Positions 53,352-62,625 of a stretch of 64,000 nt of DNA are shown in pieces. Within the stretch, counting starts at the first letter, position 1, and each line of letters starts with the position of its first letter. A model generated the notes under the pieces. That model searched no databases and was not told the DNA's origin. It saw nothing but the letters and a program-made list of their open reading frames with translations. The position numbers and the translations under genes are program-made. Location of the stretch: positions 1,550,001 to 1,614,000 of the forward strand of contig NZ_JAANYY010000002.1 in NCBI RefSeq assembly GCF_012274265.1. Reading direction: 5' to 3'. The DNA is from Sphingopyxis microcysteis. Lineage in GTDB: Bacteria > Pseudomonadota > Alphaproteobacteria > Sphingomonadales > Sphingomonadaceae.

Positions 53352-56339
53352 ATGAAGTTCAAGGCTCTGATCGGAACGTCGATTCTTGCGATGGCGGTGG
53401 CGACACCCGCATGGGCGCAGGATCCGGCGGAGGAAGTCGAACGCGACGCGTTCGGCGGCGAAATCGTCGTCACGGCACAGCGTCAGTCCGAACGGCTCCA
53501 GGACGTGCCGATCGCGGTCAGCGCCTTTTCGTCCGAAGCCCTGGAAGCGCAGCAGATCAAGACGCCGTCGGATTTGCAGCTGACCCTGCCCAATGTGACC
53601 TTTACAAAAACCAACTTTACCGGCGCCAGCTTTACGATCCGCGGCATCGGCGACCTGTGCGTCGGCACCACCTGCGACAGCGCGACCGCGATCCATCTGA
53701 ACGGCGACCCGCTGTTTTCAACCCGCCTGTTCGAAACCGAATTCTACGACCTGGAACGCGTCGAAGTTCTGCGCGGGCCGCAGGGTACGCTGTTCGGCCG
53801 CAACGCAACGTCGGGCGTGGTCAACGTAATCACCGCCAAGCCCAAGCTCGGGACGTTCGAAGCCGCCGCCGAGGGCGAATATGGCAACTATAATTCGATC
53901 AAGGGCAAGGGGATGGTCAACATCCCGCTCGGCGACAATATGGCGTTCCGCGTTGCGGGCATCTACCTGAACCGCGACGGCTATACCCGCAACGCCTTCC
54001 TCAATACCCGTATCGACGATCGCGATCTCTATTCGGTCCGCGGCTCGCTGCGCTGGGAACCGAGCGACGACACGACGATCGACATTCTGGCGTCCTATTT
54101 CCACGAAAGGGACCAACGCACCCGTATCCAGAAACAGCTTTGCCAGCGCGACCCGACCGGCATTTTGGGCTGTCTCAACACCCGCCGCGACAACGCCCCG
54201 TTCAACGGCAACGCCACCTTTACCGCGGCGCTGACCTCGCGCGAGTTCCTCGCCATCCGCGGGATCCCCACTGCATTCGCGCTAGGCAGCCTTTATGGCC
54301 CCGATGTGTATGCCAACACCACGGTTCCCGCCGATCCGCGGGTGGTGAACACCGCTTACACCCCCAGCTATTTCACCAGCGAACTGACCGTTCAGGGCCA
54401 GATCGAGCATAATTTTGGGCCGGTGTCGCTGCAGGTGTCGGGCCAGTATCAAAAGGTCAAACTCGACGCCTCGCAGGATTATAACAGCAATGTCGGCAAC
54501 CGCGCGCTCTACGCGGGCGGCCTCGCTACCTTGCAGGCGGCGGCAGGCGGCGCGCTGGGCGCTGCGTTCACCCCCTATTTTGCGCCGGTCGCCGCGGCGA
54601 TCATTCCCAACGGGCCGACCGGGCAGCTCTGCACCTCGCTCGCCGAGGAAACGGGTTATGGCGCCTATGGCGGCAAAAAAATCTGTAGCGATCAGTCGCT
54701 GCAATTCGACCGGTCGAACCAGAATAACAGCAGCTGGTCGGTCGAAGGCATTTTGACCAGCGATTTTGACGGACCGTTCAACTTCCTGGTCGGCGGCATC
54801 TATGCCGATTATCATCTGACCGAGAACAGCTATTATGTGAACGCCTTCCCGATCGATTATCTGACCGGGGTGTTGGGTGCATTCACCGCGGCGACCAATC
54901 CGCCCGCTGCGGGCGGTCCGTTGCCGCCGTCGTTCCTGGCGACGCCCTTTTTCCGCAACAACACCGACGACCTCAAGATCACGTCCTACGGCCTGTTCGG
55001 TGAAGCCTATTTCGAGTTCAGCGACCGGCTGAAACTGACGGCGGGCCTGCGTTACAACAATGACAAAAAGGCGGTGACGGCGCGCTCGACGCTCGCCAGC
55101 TTCCTGGCCCCGCATGGCGGAACCAGCGACACCGTGTTCGGATCGCCGTTCGTCGGGTCGTTCGACGCCGATCCGGGCACGCCGGGCAATCAGATCATCC
55201 AGTCACGCCAGGTCAAGTTCAACAAGCTGACCGGACGCGCCGTCCTCGACTTCAAGGTCACCGACGACAATCTGCTCTATGCGTCCTATTCGCGCGGATA
55301 TAAATCGGGCGGGATCAACCCGCCGCTGCAGCCGATCTTTGCGGTTCCCGAAAGCTTCGCCCCCGAACAGGTCGACGCGTTCGAAATCGGGTCGAAGAAC
55401 AGCTTCGGCAACGGCGCGCTCCAGCTGAACCTGACCGCCTTCTATTACAAATATAAGGATCTTCAGCTAAGCAAGATCGTCGCCCGCACCGCGGTCAACG
55501 ACAATGTCAGCGCCAACATTTACGGGTTCGAAGCCGAAGCGATCGTGCGGCCCGACCCGGACCTGGTGATCAACCTGGGCTTCAGCTACCTGCACAGCAA
55601 GGTCAGCGACGACAAGTTCACCAGCAATCCGCGCGACTTTGGTGGTGGCCGTTCTGACGCGGTGATCATCAAGGACATCACCAATGCCGCGAACTGCGCC
55701 GTGGCGTCGCGGTCGGGCAACGTCGCCGGGGTCAATGCCTTTGTGAACGGGGTACAGCAGGTCATCAACGGCGGCTTCGTTCCCGGTGTCCAGGGCGGGG
55801 CCGGCCTGCAACCCACCACCGCCTTCCCTGCCGACGGCGGCATCGCGTCAACCGGCGCGTTCAGCATCTGCGGCGTCATGGAAGCAGCGGCCGCCGGCGC
55901 CTTTGCCGGGGCGGGGCTCAATCCGACCGCTTTCGGCGGGATCGAATATTTCTCTGCCGGGGTTCCCGTCAACATCAAGGGCAACCAGCTGCCGCAGGCA
56001 CCGAACTACAAGTTCAGCGCCGGCGTGCAATATACCGCGCGGCTGGGCGGCGGCGACATGACGCTCGTTCCCCGCCTCGACCTCGCCTACACCGGCGAAA
56101 GCTACGGCAGCATCTTCAACGGCAATGTGAACCGGATCAAGGGCTATGCCCAGGTCAATGCCCAGCTGCAGCTCAACGGCCCCGACGAGAAATGGTATGT
56201 CAAAGGCTTCATCCAGAACGTCTTCGACTCGGCCAGCGTCACCGGCCTGTACATCACCGACCAGTCGTCGGGTAACTACACCAACATCTTCACCCTCGAA
56301 CCGCGCCGCTATGGCATCGCGGCGGGCGTGAAGTTCTAA
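53352..56339 (+). CDS. TonB-dependent outer-membrane receptor
   Basis: A 995-residue receptor. Signal peptide MKFKALIGTSILAMAVATPAWA; TonB-side segment GGEIVVTAQRQSERLQDVPI; plug domain with SFTIRGIGDLC...TTCDSATAIHL, which carries a possible disulfide pair, and DLERVEVLRGPQGTLFGRNATSG; then a very large beta-barrel ending in Phe. In sphingomonads this class usually takes up siderophores, sugars or aromatics, and substrate cannot be told here. ATG 53352 follows GGGAGG. Ends at the shared terminator, facing another receptor. Confidence 0.9.
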   Translation: MKFKALIGTSILAMAVATPAWAQDPAEEVERDAFGGEIVVTAQRQSERLQDVPIAVSAFSSEALEAQQIKTPSDLQLTLPNVTFTKTNFTGASFTIRGIGDLCVGTTCDSATAIHLNGDPLFSTRLFETEFYDLERVEVLRGPQGTLFGRNATSGVVNVITAKPKLGTFEAAAEGEYGNYNSIKGKGMVNIPLGDNMAFRVAGIYLNRDGYTRNAFLNTRIDDRDLYSVRGSLRWEPSDDTTIDILASYFHERDQRTRIQKQLCQRDPTGILGCLNTRRDNAPFNGNATFTAALTSREFLAIRGIPTAFALGSLYGPDVYANTTVPADPRVVNTAYTPSYFTSELTVQGQIEHNFGPVSLQVSGQYQKVKLDASQDYNSNVGNRALYAGGLATLQAAAGGALGAAFTPYFAPVAAAIIPNGPTGQLCTSLAEETGYGAYGGKKICSDQSLQFDRSNQNNSSWSVEGILTSDFDGPFNFLVGGIYADYHLTENSYYVNAFPIDYLTGVLGAFTAATNPPAAGGPLPPSFLATPFFRNNTDDLKITSYGLFGEAYFEFSDRLKLTAGLRYNNDKKAVTARSTLASFLAPHGGTSDTVFGSPFVGSFDADPGTPGNQIIQSRQVKFNKLTGRAVLDFKVTDDNLLYASYSRGYKSGGINPPLQPIFAVPESFAPEQVDAFEIGSKNSFGNGALQLNLTAFYYKYKDLQLSKIVARTAVNDNVSANIYGFEAEAIVRPDPDLVINLGFSYLHSKVSDDKFTSNPRDFGGGRSDAVIIKDITNAANCAVASRSGNVAGVNAFVNGVQQVINGGFVPGVQGGAGLQPTTAFPADGGIASTGAFSICGVMEAAAAGAFAGAGLNPTAFGGIEYFSAGVPVNIKGNQLPQAPNYKFSAGVQYTARLGGGDMTLVPRLDLAYTGESYGSIFNGNVNRIKGYAQVNAQLQLNGPDEKWYVKGFIQNVFDSASVTGLYITDQSSGNYTNIFTLEPRRYGIAAGVKF

Positions 56340-56360
56340 GCGACCGGCGGTAACGCCGAC

Positions 56361-56403
56361 AAAAAACCCCGGCCTCTCCATCGAGAGGCCGGGGTTTCTT
56401 TTG
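56361..56403. terminator. Bidirectional terminator between convergent TonB receptors
   Basis: CCCCGGCCTCTC (56367-56378) and GAGAGGCCGGGG (56383-56394) form a 12-bp stem with a 4-base loop, with AAAAAA before and TTTCTTTT after. It works on both strands and sits between the two convergent receptor stops. Confidence 0.93.
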
Positions 56404-56451
56404 TCTGCTGACCGGAGGGCCGAAGCGTTCGAGCGCTCCAGCCCGCCGCGA

Positions 56452-59100
56452 TCAGAATTTGAAGCGAACGGTGCCGCCATAGGTGCGCGGCTGGCTGGGA
56501 TAGCCCGACACGCTGCCCGCCTGCGCCACGGCCGGGAAGATCGTCGTCAGATACTGCGCGTTGGTCAGGTTGCGACCCCACACGCCGACGTCCAGGCCAT
56601 TGGTCAGGCGAACCGTGAACGACGCGTTGAGCGAGTTCACCTCGCGCTGCAGGCTTTCGACCACGCCTGCCGGGAAACCGCTCAGGCCTTCGACGATCTG
56701 CACCGGGCTTTCATAGCTGTAGTCGACGTGCGCGATCGCCTTCGTCCCGCCCGCAAATTCATGCGTATAGGTCGCGCCCATTGACATCGACAGCGCGGGG
56801 ATGCCCGCGGGGGTCGTGCCCGAGATGTCGCCGAACGCCGAATTGACGAAGCTGTCGTACTTGGCATCGAGGTAGGTCGCCGCCAGCGTCAGGTTCAGCC
56901 CCTCGACCGGCCGCACCGACCCGTCGAACTCGATGCCAAAGGTCGACTGCTTGCCGGCGTTCGCCAGCGCGAAGCCGGTGCCGGTGAACACGTTCGACTG
57001 GAAGCCCTTGATCGACTGTTTGAACACCGCGACGTTGACCGCCGCAACGTCCCACTGGCCCTTGATCCCGAATTCGTAAACCGTCGATTCTTCGGGCGCC
57101 GCAAAGCGCGAGCCCGTCGCCAGGTTCGGGGTGCGCAGGCCCGCAGCGGTGATCGCCGCCAGGTCCGACGCGAGCGGACGGCTGTCGCGCGACAGGTTGA
57201 CCGAGCTCGCCTTGAAGCCGGTCGCATAGGTCGCATAGACGTTGACCGTGTCGGTCACCTCATAGGCGGCGCGAACGCTGTACGAGAAATCGCCGTCGCT
57301 GGTCTTGCCATCCTCAACCGAATTGGGGACGTTCAGGAAGGGCGGCAGGAACTGGAACGCCTTCAGCCCATTGAGCGGGTTCGCCGCCGGGTTGTTCTGG
57401 TTGGCGTTGGCAAAAGCCTGCACCTGTCCCGAAATCCCCGCGAAAGCCGCCGGGTTCGCCGCTGCGAACGCGCCGATTTCAGCCGCGGTCGCCGAACGAC
57501 CGAGGTTGAGCACGCTCGGGCCGCCGATCGTCTGCGCCAGGCCGCCCTGGAACAGCAGCTGGTTGCGGAACGGCGCATATTGCGGCGCGTCGAGATTGAG
57601 CCCCGAGAAGGTGTCGGTGCTGATCACGTTGGTCGAGAAATTCTTGCGGTCCTTGGTGTAGTTGCCGCCGAACGACAGGGTCAGCCGGTCGGTCACTTCA
57701 AAATCGAGCGTGCCAAAGATCGAGAACGCCTCGTCCTTCATCCGATAGGCTTCGTCGAGCCCGTCGCCGGCGCGGAAGAAGGTGCCGAGATAGCGGGTCG
57801 GGGCGCCTTCGAGCGCGCCGAAGGTGCCTTCGAGCAGCGCGACGTTGAGCGCGTTGCCGCTCGCGGCGCGGATCAGCTGGTCGCCATAGGGGCGGAACTG
57901 GGTGCCGAAGCGAATGTCGTTCTTTTGCCGGATCTTTTCGTTGAAATAATAGCCGCCGAGCAGGAAGTTGATCGGGCCGTCAAAATCCGACGTGACGCGC
58001 AGTTCTTGGGTGAAGGTGTTGATCCCCAGGTCCTGGCTGTTTTCACCGATCAGGTCAGCGCCGGTGAAGTCCGAATCCTGGTTGGTCAGCGCCTTGACCT
58101 TGCGGTACGCGGTGATCGACGTCAGCGCGAGGTTGCCGAGGTCATAGTCGATCTGACCCGAACCGCCGTAGTTTTCGATCTCGTTCGACGACAGGAAGTT
58201 GTTGTACACATTGTACGAAAAGGGGTTGTTGGCATCGACGCTGGGGCCGCCCGCCAGCGCGTTGGTGATCGCGACGGTCGGACCGGCAATGACATTGCCC
58301 GCGATGCAGCAATTTTCGTCGATCTTGTCATAATCGCCGATCAGGCGGATCGACAGCGCGTCGGTCGGTTCGAACAGGAGCTGGCCGCGCACGCCCCAAC
58401 GGTTGCGGTCGTTGACGTCGGTGCCAAGCTTCAGATCCTGCGCATAGCCGTCGCGGCGATTGTAGCTGCCGCCGATCGAGAAGGCGACCGTCTCGCTGAT
58501 CGGCCCGGTCACGTCGCCCTTGACGGTGATCGCGTCGAAATTGCCATAGGTCACTTCGGCCGAACCGCCGAATTCATACTGCGGCTTTTGCGTGACGATG
58601 CTGATGACGCCTGCCGATGCGTTCTTGCCGAACAGGGTCGACTGCGGCCCGCGCAGCACTTCGATGCGTTCGACGTTCGGAAGGTCGCCGATCTGCGCGG
58701 CCGAGCGCGACCGATACACGCCGTCGATGAACACGCCGACCGACGGTTCGATACCGGCATTGTTGGCACCGTTGCCGAAACCGCGGATGATGAAGTTGGT
58801 GTTGGCGCTCGACTGGAGCTGCGACACGCGCAGGCTGGGGACCGCGGTCTGCAGGTCGATGAGGTCGCGGATCTGCGATTCCTCCAGCTGCGCCGCCGAC
58901 GTCACCGAAACGGCGACCGGCGTGTCCTGCAGGGTCTGCGACCGCTTCGACGCGGTCACGATGATGTCATTGCCATAATCGGTATCGTCGACCGCGACCG
59001 CGCTGTCGTCGGCGGGTGCGGCGTCCTGGGCAAAAGCGATGGCGGGGGTGGCGCTGGCGCACAGCATCGTGGCGCCCAGCAAAAGGTTGCGCAAAGTCAT
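56452..59100 (-). CDS. TonB-dependent outer-membrane receptor
   Basis: An 882-residue receptor. Signal peptide [21 protein letters not shown]; plug region [40 protein letters not shown] and [20 protein letters not shown]; long barrel ending [14 protein letters not shown]. Related in plan to the 995-residue receptor next door but clearly diverged. Substrate unknown. ATG 59100 follows GGAGAG; the upstream in-frame extension is not credible. Confidence 0.9.
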   Translation of the reverse strand: MTLRNLLLGATMLCASATPAIAFAQDAAPADDSAVAVDDTDYGNDIIVTASKRSQTLQDTPVAVSVTSAAQLEESQIRDLIDLQTAVPSLRVSQLQSSANTNFIIRGFGNGANNAGIEPSVGVFIDGVYRSRSAAQIGDLPNVERIEVLRGPQSTLFGKNASAGVISIVTQKPQYEFGGSAEVTYGNFDAITVKGDVTGPISETVAFSIGGSYNRRDGYAQDLKLGTDVNDRNRWGVRGQLLFEPTDALSIRLIGDYDKIDENCCIAGNVIAGPTVAITNALAGGPSVDANNPFSYNVYNNFLSSNEIENYGGSGQIDYDLGNLALTSITAYRKVKALTNQDSDFTGADLIGENSQDLGINTFTQELRVTSDFDGPINFLLGGYYFNEKIRQKNDIRFGTQFRPYGDQLIRAASGNALNVALLEGTFGALEGAPTRYLGTFFRAGDGLDEAYRMKDEAFSIFGTLDFEVTDRLTLSFGGNYTKDRKNFSTNVISTDTFSGLNLDAPQYAPFRNQLLFQGGLAQTIGGPSVLNLGRSATAAEIGAFAAANPAAFAGISGQVQAFANANQNNPAANPLNGLKAFQFLPPFLNVPNSVEDGKTSDGDFSYSVRAAYEVTDTVNVYATYATGFKASSVNLSRDSRPLASDLAAITAAGLRTPNLATGSRFAAPEESTVYEFGIKGQWDVAAVNVAVFKQSIKGFQSNVFTGTGFALANAGKQSTFGIEFDGSVRPVEGLNLTLAATYLDAKYDSFVNSAFGDISGTTPAGIPALSMSMGATYTHEFAGGTKAIAHVDYSYESPVQIVEGLSGFPAGVVESLQREVNSLNASFTVRLTNGLDVGVWGRNLTNAQYLTTIFPAVAQAGSVSGYPSQPRTYGGTVRFKF

Positions 59101-59310
59101 GATGTCTCTCTCTCCAAACCGGTGCAAGCGCGGCCCTGCGGCCAAAGAGGGAGATGCCCCACCGGAACAGGCCGCTGTAGTTGCCGCGCGCGCCGCGTCA
59201 ACGCGGCGGCATCAGGTAATGCCGTTTTTCTTCGCATTTGTGTCCGAAAAGCAACAGTTTGCACTGCAACATAAGCGTCGCGCACAAGTCCCGAAAGCCC
59301 TGCAAATGCC

Positions 59311-59510
59311 TTAGTCCACCGCGCGCCATGCGCCGGGCGCCCCCGATCGCCCAGCGCCCAGCCGCCGGCGCCTAACCGCACAAGCCGTAGCGTCGGGTAG
59401 CCCGGCGCCGCGGCCATCCGCCGCACCTGACGATTGCGTCCCTCGATGATGACGATCTCCAGCCAGCTGTCGGCGACGCTCTTGCGAAAACGCACCGGCG
59501 GATCGCCCGG
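59311..59510 (-). pseudogene. rluE: 3' remnant of a RluE-type 23S rRNA pseudouridine synthase gene
   Basis: The minus strand encodes [19 protein letters not shown] then [20 protein letters not shown] and [13 protein letters not shown], the C-terminal part of RsuA/RluE-family synthases. An upstream in-frame stop (complement of 59511-59513) cuts it off, leaving roughly a third of the gene. The usual terminal APGAWRAVD appears only in another frame, implying one missing base in a G-run near 59340. The broken end is 40 bases from the tRNA-Phe gene. A sequencing error could explain the frameshift but not the missing 5' part. Confidence 0.7.
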
Positions 59511-59548
59511 TCAAAGTTCGGGCGGCTTGATTCCAGCGGCTGGGATAG

Positions 59549-59624
59549 TGGTGCCCGGGGACGGGATCGAACCGCCGACACTGCGATTTTCAATCGCATG
59601 CTCTACCAACTGAGCTACCCGGGC
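59549..59624 (-). tRNA. tRNA-Phe (GAA)
   Basis: A 76-nt cloverleaf with encoded CCA (complement of 59549-59551). Acceptor GCCCGGG pairs with CCCGGGC; D-arm TAGCTCAGTTGGTAGAGC; anticodon loop TTGAAAA with GAA; T-arm GGTTCGATCCC. Transcribed leftward, toward the rluE remnant. Confidence 0.97.
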
Positions 59625-59720
59625 AGGGCCGCTGCGACCCGTTGGTCGCGCTGGCGAGCGGCGGCTATAGGCAGGGCTTGTTGTCCTGTCCAGTGGCTTT
59701 GTGATGTCGGATTTTCCGCG

Positions 59721-59903
59721 TCAACTTTCGTCGAAACGATCGCTGTCGGCGGTCCCGTCGGGCGCCTGCGTCGCGGCGACGCGATAGTCTTCGCCGAACC
59801 AGTTCAAGAGGTCGCGGTCGCGGCAGCCGCGACTGCAAAAGGGTTTGAACTCCGGCTCGCGCGGCTTGCCGCAGAGCGGACAGCGCGGCGGTTTATTGGG
59901 CAT
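59721..59903 (-). CDS. yacG: DNA gyrase inhibitor YacG (zinc-binding)
   Basis: A 60-residue protein. Four zinc-binding cysteines are present as CPLCG and CSRGC. LLNWFGEDYRV, around residues 38-48, is typical of YacG, which binds GyrB and inhibits gyrase. ATG 59903 overlaps the RNase gene by 11 bases, as in many alphaproteobacteria where it follows rng. The acidic tail TADSDRFDES is short. Confidence 0.9.
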   Translation of the reverse strand: MPNKPPRCPLCGKPREPEFKPFCSRGCRDRDLLNWFGEDYRVAATQAPDGTADSDRFDES

Positions 59904-60876
59904 GTCCGGTTCCTTTGCTGGCGGCATCGACGGTGAGCTGGACCGGACGCCCGGTGCGCGTTTGCAACAGCGCCGTCCATGCGGGATGCGCTGCGATATG
60001 GTCGATCACCGCGGGCCGCGCGGTCAGCGTCAACACTCCCGTCCCCACCGCGCGCTCGGCCTGCCGCAGCAACAGCGCCGCATCGGTGGCGACCGGGTCG
60101 AGCACGACCTGTTCGATCAGCGAGGGGCGATCGCGGCGCCGGATGATCTGCATCAGCCCGAATCCGTTGACTGCGGTGCGTTCATAAGGCTGGGGCAGCG
60201 CCGCGTCGATTGCGGCATCGATCGCGTGACGCCCGGCACGGCCCGGCAGCGAAGGAAAGTCGATGCCGATCGATCCGCCGATGTCGCAGCAGCGGATCAC
60301 CGCCGCCGCAGCCTTGGCACCGGCTGTGGCCAGCGCCAGCGCATCGCCGTCGCCATCGATATCGATCAGCACCATCGCAGGCGTCGCATCGACCCACAGC
60401 GCGCCGCCGTCGAAGGGCCAGTGACCGGTGCGGACATGATCGAACAATTCGGACCAGCCCGCCTGTTCGAGCCGGTCGGGATCGGTCGCGCGCAGCTCGG
60501 TTACCGGCAGGCCGCTGGCTGCGATCCGCGCGCGCAGGTCGGGTCCGTCGCCGATGACCGCGCCCGCCTCGGCCACCCGCGCCCGCGCCGGTTTGCCCCG
60601 CCCGCGTTCGCGCAGCGCCATGCGGGTGATCTCGACCGTCAGCGCGGCGCCGATCGATGTGGCAGCCGGCAATCCGGTCAAGCTGGCGGCGGGAGCGCCG
60701 GGCCAGTCGAGCGTCACCAGTGGCGATTTCCCGGCTTCGACCAGCCGCGCCGCGACCACCGCGCCGACGCGCGGCCCGGCGCCGTCGCGCTCGATCCGTG
60801 CCTCCAGAATGTCGTCGCCATCGACCAGCGCCGCGCGCACTTCGCCGATCCCGGCTTCGTACAGCCATTCAGCCAA
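59893..60876 (-). CDS. Ribonuclease E/G-like protein (short form)
   Basis: A 327-residue relative of RNase E/G. The catalytic DNase-I-like subdomain is visible with IDIDGD (D172, D174) and RCCDIGGSIGIDFPSL (D198, D206), which correspond to the metal-binding aspartates of RNase E. It is much shorter than E. coli Rng (489) and no clear S1 domain or zinc-link CPxC is visible, so activity is an open question. Its start overlaps maf by 8 bases. The infA-maf-rng-yacG order is common in alphaproteobacteria. Confidence 0.8.
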   Translation of the reverse strand: MAEWLYEAGIGEVRAALVDGDDILEARIERDGAGPRVGAVVAARLVEAGKSPLVTLDWPGAPAASLTGLPAATSIGAALTVEITRMALRERGRGKPARARVAEAGAVIGDGPDLRARIAASGLPVTELRATDPDRLEQAGWSELFDHVRTGHWPFDGGALWVDATPAMVLIDIDGDGDALALATAGAKAAAAVIRCCDIGGSIGIDFPSLPGRAGRHAIDAAIDAALPQPYERTAVNGFGLMQIIRRRDRPSLIEQVVLDPVATDAALLLRQAERAVGTGVLTLTARPAVIDHIAAHPAWTALLQTRTGRPVQLTVDAASKGTGHAQ

Positions 60877-61471
60877 GGGGGATGCCCGCGCTGGTCAGCA
60901 GGGTGCGTGTTTCGAACAGCGGCAGCCCGACGACATTCGAATGGCTGCCCGACAGGAAACGGACAAAGGCCTCGGCGCGACCCTGGATCGCGTAGCCGCC
61001 AGCCTTGCCCATGCCCTCCCCGCTTTCGACATACCAGTCGATCTCGGCGGCGCTCAGCACCTTGAAGGCGACGATGGTGTCGGCGACGCGCACGCGCGCC
61101 TTGCCGTCGGTCCCGACGACGCACAGCCCCGAATAGACATGGTGCCGCCGCCCCGACAGCAGGCCGAGCATGCGGCGCAGATCCGCCTCGTCGGCGGGTT
61201 TTTCCAAGATGCGGCGCCCGACCGCGACGGTCGTGTCGCCCGCCAGCACCACCTCGTCCGCCGCACGCGCGACCGCCAGCGCCTTGCCCTTGGCCAGCCG
61301 CGCGACATAATCACGCGGCAGTTCGCCCTTCAGCGGCGTTTCGTCGATGTCGGGGGACGCGATCCGTGCCGGGATCACGCCGATGCGCGTCAGCAGCTCA
61401 CGCCGCCGGGGCGAAGTCGAAGCGAGAACCAGTACCGGCATGGGCGCAGGAGTTTTCGCCGCGCCGCTCAC
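60869..61471 (-). CDS. maf: Maf-family nucleoside triphosphate pyrophosphatase
   Basis: A 200-residue protein. [18 protein letters not shown] at the N-terminus, [28 protein letters not shown] and [23 protein letters not shown] near the end are Maf signatures. Maf proteins hydrolyse non-canonical or pyrimidine NTPs (dTTP/UTP type). GTG 61471 forms a GTGA overlap with the infA stop; a later in-frame ATG at 61441 is an alternative. Confidence 0.93.
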   Translation of the reverse strand: MSGAAKTPAPMPVLVLASTSPRRRELLTRIGVIPARIASPDIDETPLKGELPRDYVARLAKGKALAVARAADEVVLAGDTTVAVGRRILEKPADEADLRRMLGLLSGRRHHVYSGLCVVGTDGKARVRVADTIVAFKVLSAAEIDWYVESGEGMGKAGGYAIQGRAEAFVRFLSGSHSNVVGLPLFETRTLLTSAGIPLG

Positions 61472-61686
61472 TTGAAGCGATAGGTGATCCGACCCTTGGT
61501 CAGGTCATAGGGGGTGAGTTCGACGAGCACTTCGTCGCCAACCAGAACGCGGATGCGGTTCTTGCGCATCTTTCCGGCCGTGTGGCCCAGAATCTCGTGG
61601 TTGTTTTCCAGTTTGACGCGAAACATCGCGTTGGGCAGCAGTTCGACCACTTGGCCGCGCATCTCCAGAAGTTCTTCTTTCGCCAT
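61468..61686 (-). CDS. infA: Translation initiation factor IF-1
   Basis: A 72-residue S1/OB-fold protein, exactly the family length. [39 protein letters not shown] and [12 protein letters not shown] are classic. It blocks the A site during initiation. A promoter candidate sits just upstream; the gene is coupled to maf by a 4-base overlap. Confidence 0.99.
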   Translation of the reverse strand: MAKEELLEMRGQVVELLPNAMFRVKLENNHEILGHTAGKMRKNRIRVLVGDEVLVELTPYDLTKGRITYRFK

Positions 61687-61705
61687 CAGTTCTCTAGGAT
61701 CTCAC

Positions 61706-61734
61706 AAAATAAGGATGCGCGCCCATAGCCGCAA
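61706..61734 (-). promoter_or_regulatory. Candidate infA promoter
   Basis: On the minus strand, TTGCGG (complement of 61729-61734) and TATTTT (complement of 61706-61711) are separated by exactly 17 bases and lie 20 bases before the infA start. Both match the usual hexamers in 4-5 of 6 positions. Confidence 0.45.
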
Positions 61735-61758
61735 AATGCCGCGATGGAAAGCAGTCTG

Positions 61759-62625
61759 TCACGCAACGAGCCGCAGCTTTCGCGCGATCCGCCAGCCCAC
61801 CGACCGCGCCCAGGCATAGCTTGGCCAGCGCGGCGGCATCGCCGGGTCCAGCCCCATGCGGCGCAGCGCGGCGTTGGCGGCGTGCGCTTCGGATTCGCGA
61901 TAGCTCCATTCGCTGCGCCAGGTGATCGACAGCGAGATCGACGGCGCATCGCCATTGGCGACGAAGTGCGGCGCCATGACCGGCATCAGCACGGCGTCGC
62001 CGGGAGCGAGCGGCACCTGCTGCGCATCGGCATGGAAATCGTCCTGCCACGGCAGGTTGCGGTGGCCGCCGCCATGATAGCGTTCATGCTCGCGGCGATC
62101 GGCAAAACGCTCGTCGCCCGCGGGCCAGACGTTCATGACCTTGGTCCCGCGCAGTTGCAGCAGGATATTATGTTCGGGGTCGAAGTGATAGGGCGTGATC
62201 GACCCCGGCGACGAAATGAAGATGAACCCCTGCGGCGTCAGCATCGCGCCCGTCCGTGGTTCGACTACCGACTTGAGTTCGCCGAGCAGGTCCATCAGCA
62301 GCGTGCGATAAGCCGGAACATTTTCGATATTCTTGAGCACCGCCCAGCTGCCATTGGTGTCGATGGTGCGGATCGTCTCGCCGATCGACAAGCCGTTCGA
62401 CGGGACATCCTCGGGACGGATCCCGATCGGGACATTGCCCGGATTATATTCGACCGCGCTCACCGGCATGCTTTCGGCAAGCTCTGCCAGCGCCTCGATC
62501 GACAGCAAGGGATGGTCGGGCAGATGATGGCGCAGCAGTCCCGCCTTCAAAGGATATAGTGCCGCCATCGCCGCCAGCGTGTCGGCGGGGAAAACGGGAG
62601 CAGAGATCGGCTGATGCGCAGTCAT
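61759..62625 (-). CDS. Cupin-like (JmjC-type) dioxygenase family protein
   Basis: A 288-residue protein. The double-stranded beta-helix metal site appears as YHFDPEHN (HxD) and a distal histidine in MAPHFVANGD, so a non-heme Fe(II), 2-oxoglutarate-type enzyme is likely. LKNIENVPAYRTLLMDLLGE and NILLQLRGTKVMNVWPAGD are typical of the cupin_8 group, whose members hydroxylate proteins or small molecules. Substrate unknown. The start overlaps the preceding acyltransferase-like gene by 4 bases, so the two form a unit. Confidence 0.8.
   Translation of the reverse strand: MTAHQPISAPVFPADTLAAMAALYPLKAGLLRHHLPDHPLLSIEALAELAESMPVSAVEYNPGNVPIGIRPEDVPSNGLSIGETIRTIDTNGSWAVLKNIENVPAYRTLLMDLLGELKSVVEPRTGAMLTPQGFIFISSPGSITPYHFDPEHNILLQLRGTKVMNVWPAGDERFADRREHERYHGGGHRNLPWQDDFHADAQQVPLAPGDAVLMPVMAPHFVANGDAPSISLSITWRSEWSYRESEAHAANAALRRMGLDPAMPPRWPSYAWARSVGWRIARKLRLVA

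Noticed and set aside
57580..59274. 564-codon open frame opposite the 882-residue receptor
   Set aside because: Antisense shadow; the minus-strand frame has a signal peptide, plug domain and barrel, while this one has no recognisable feature.
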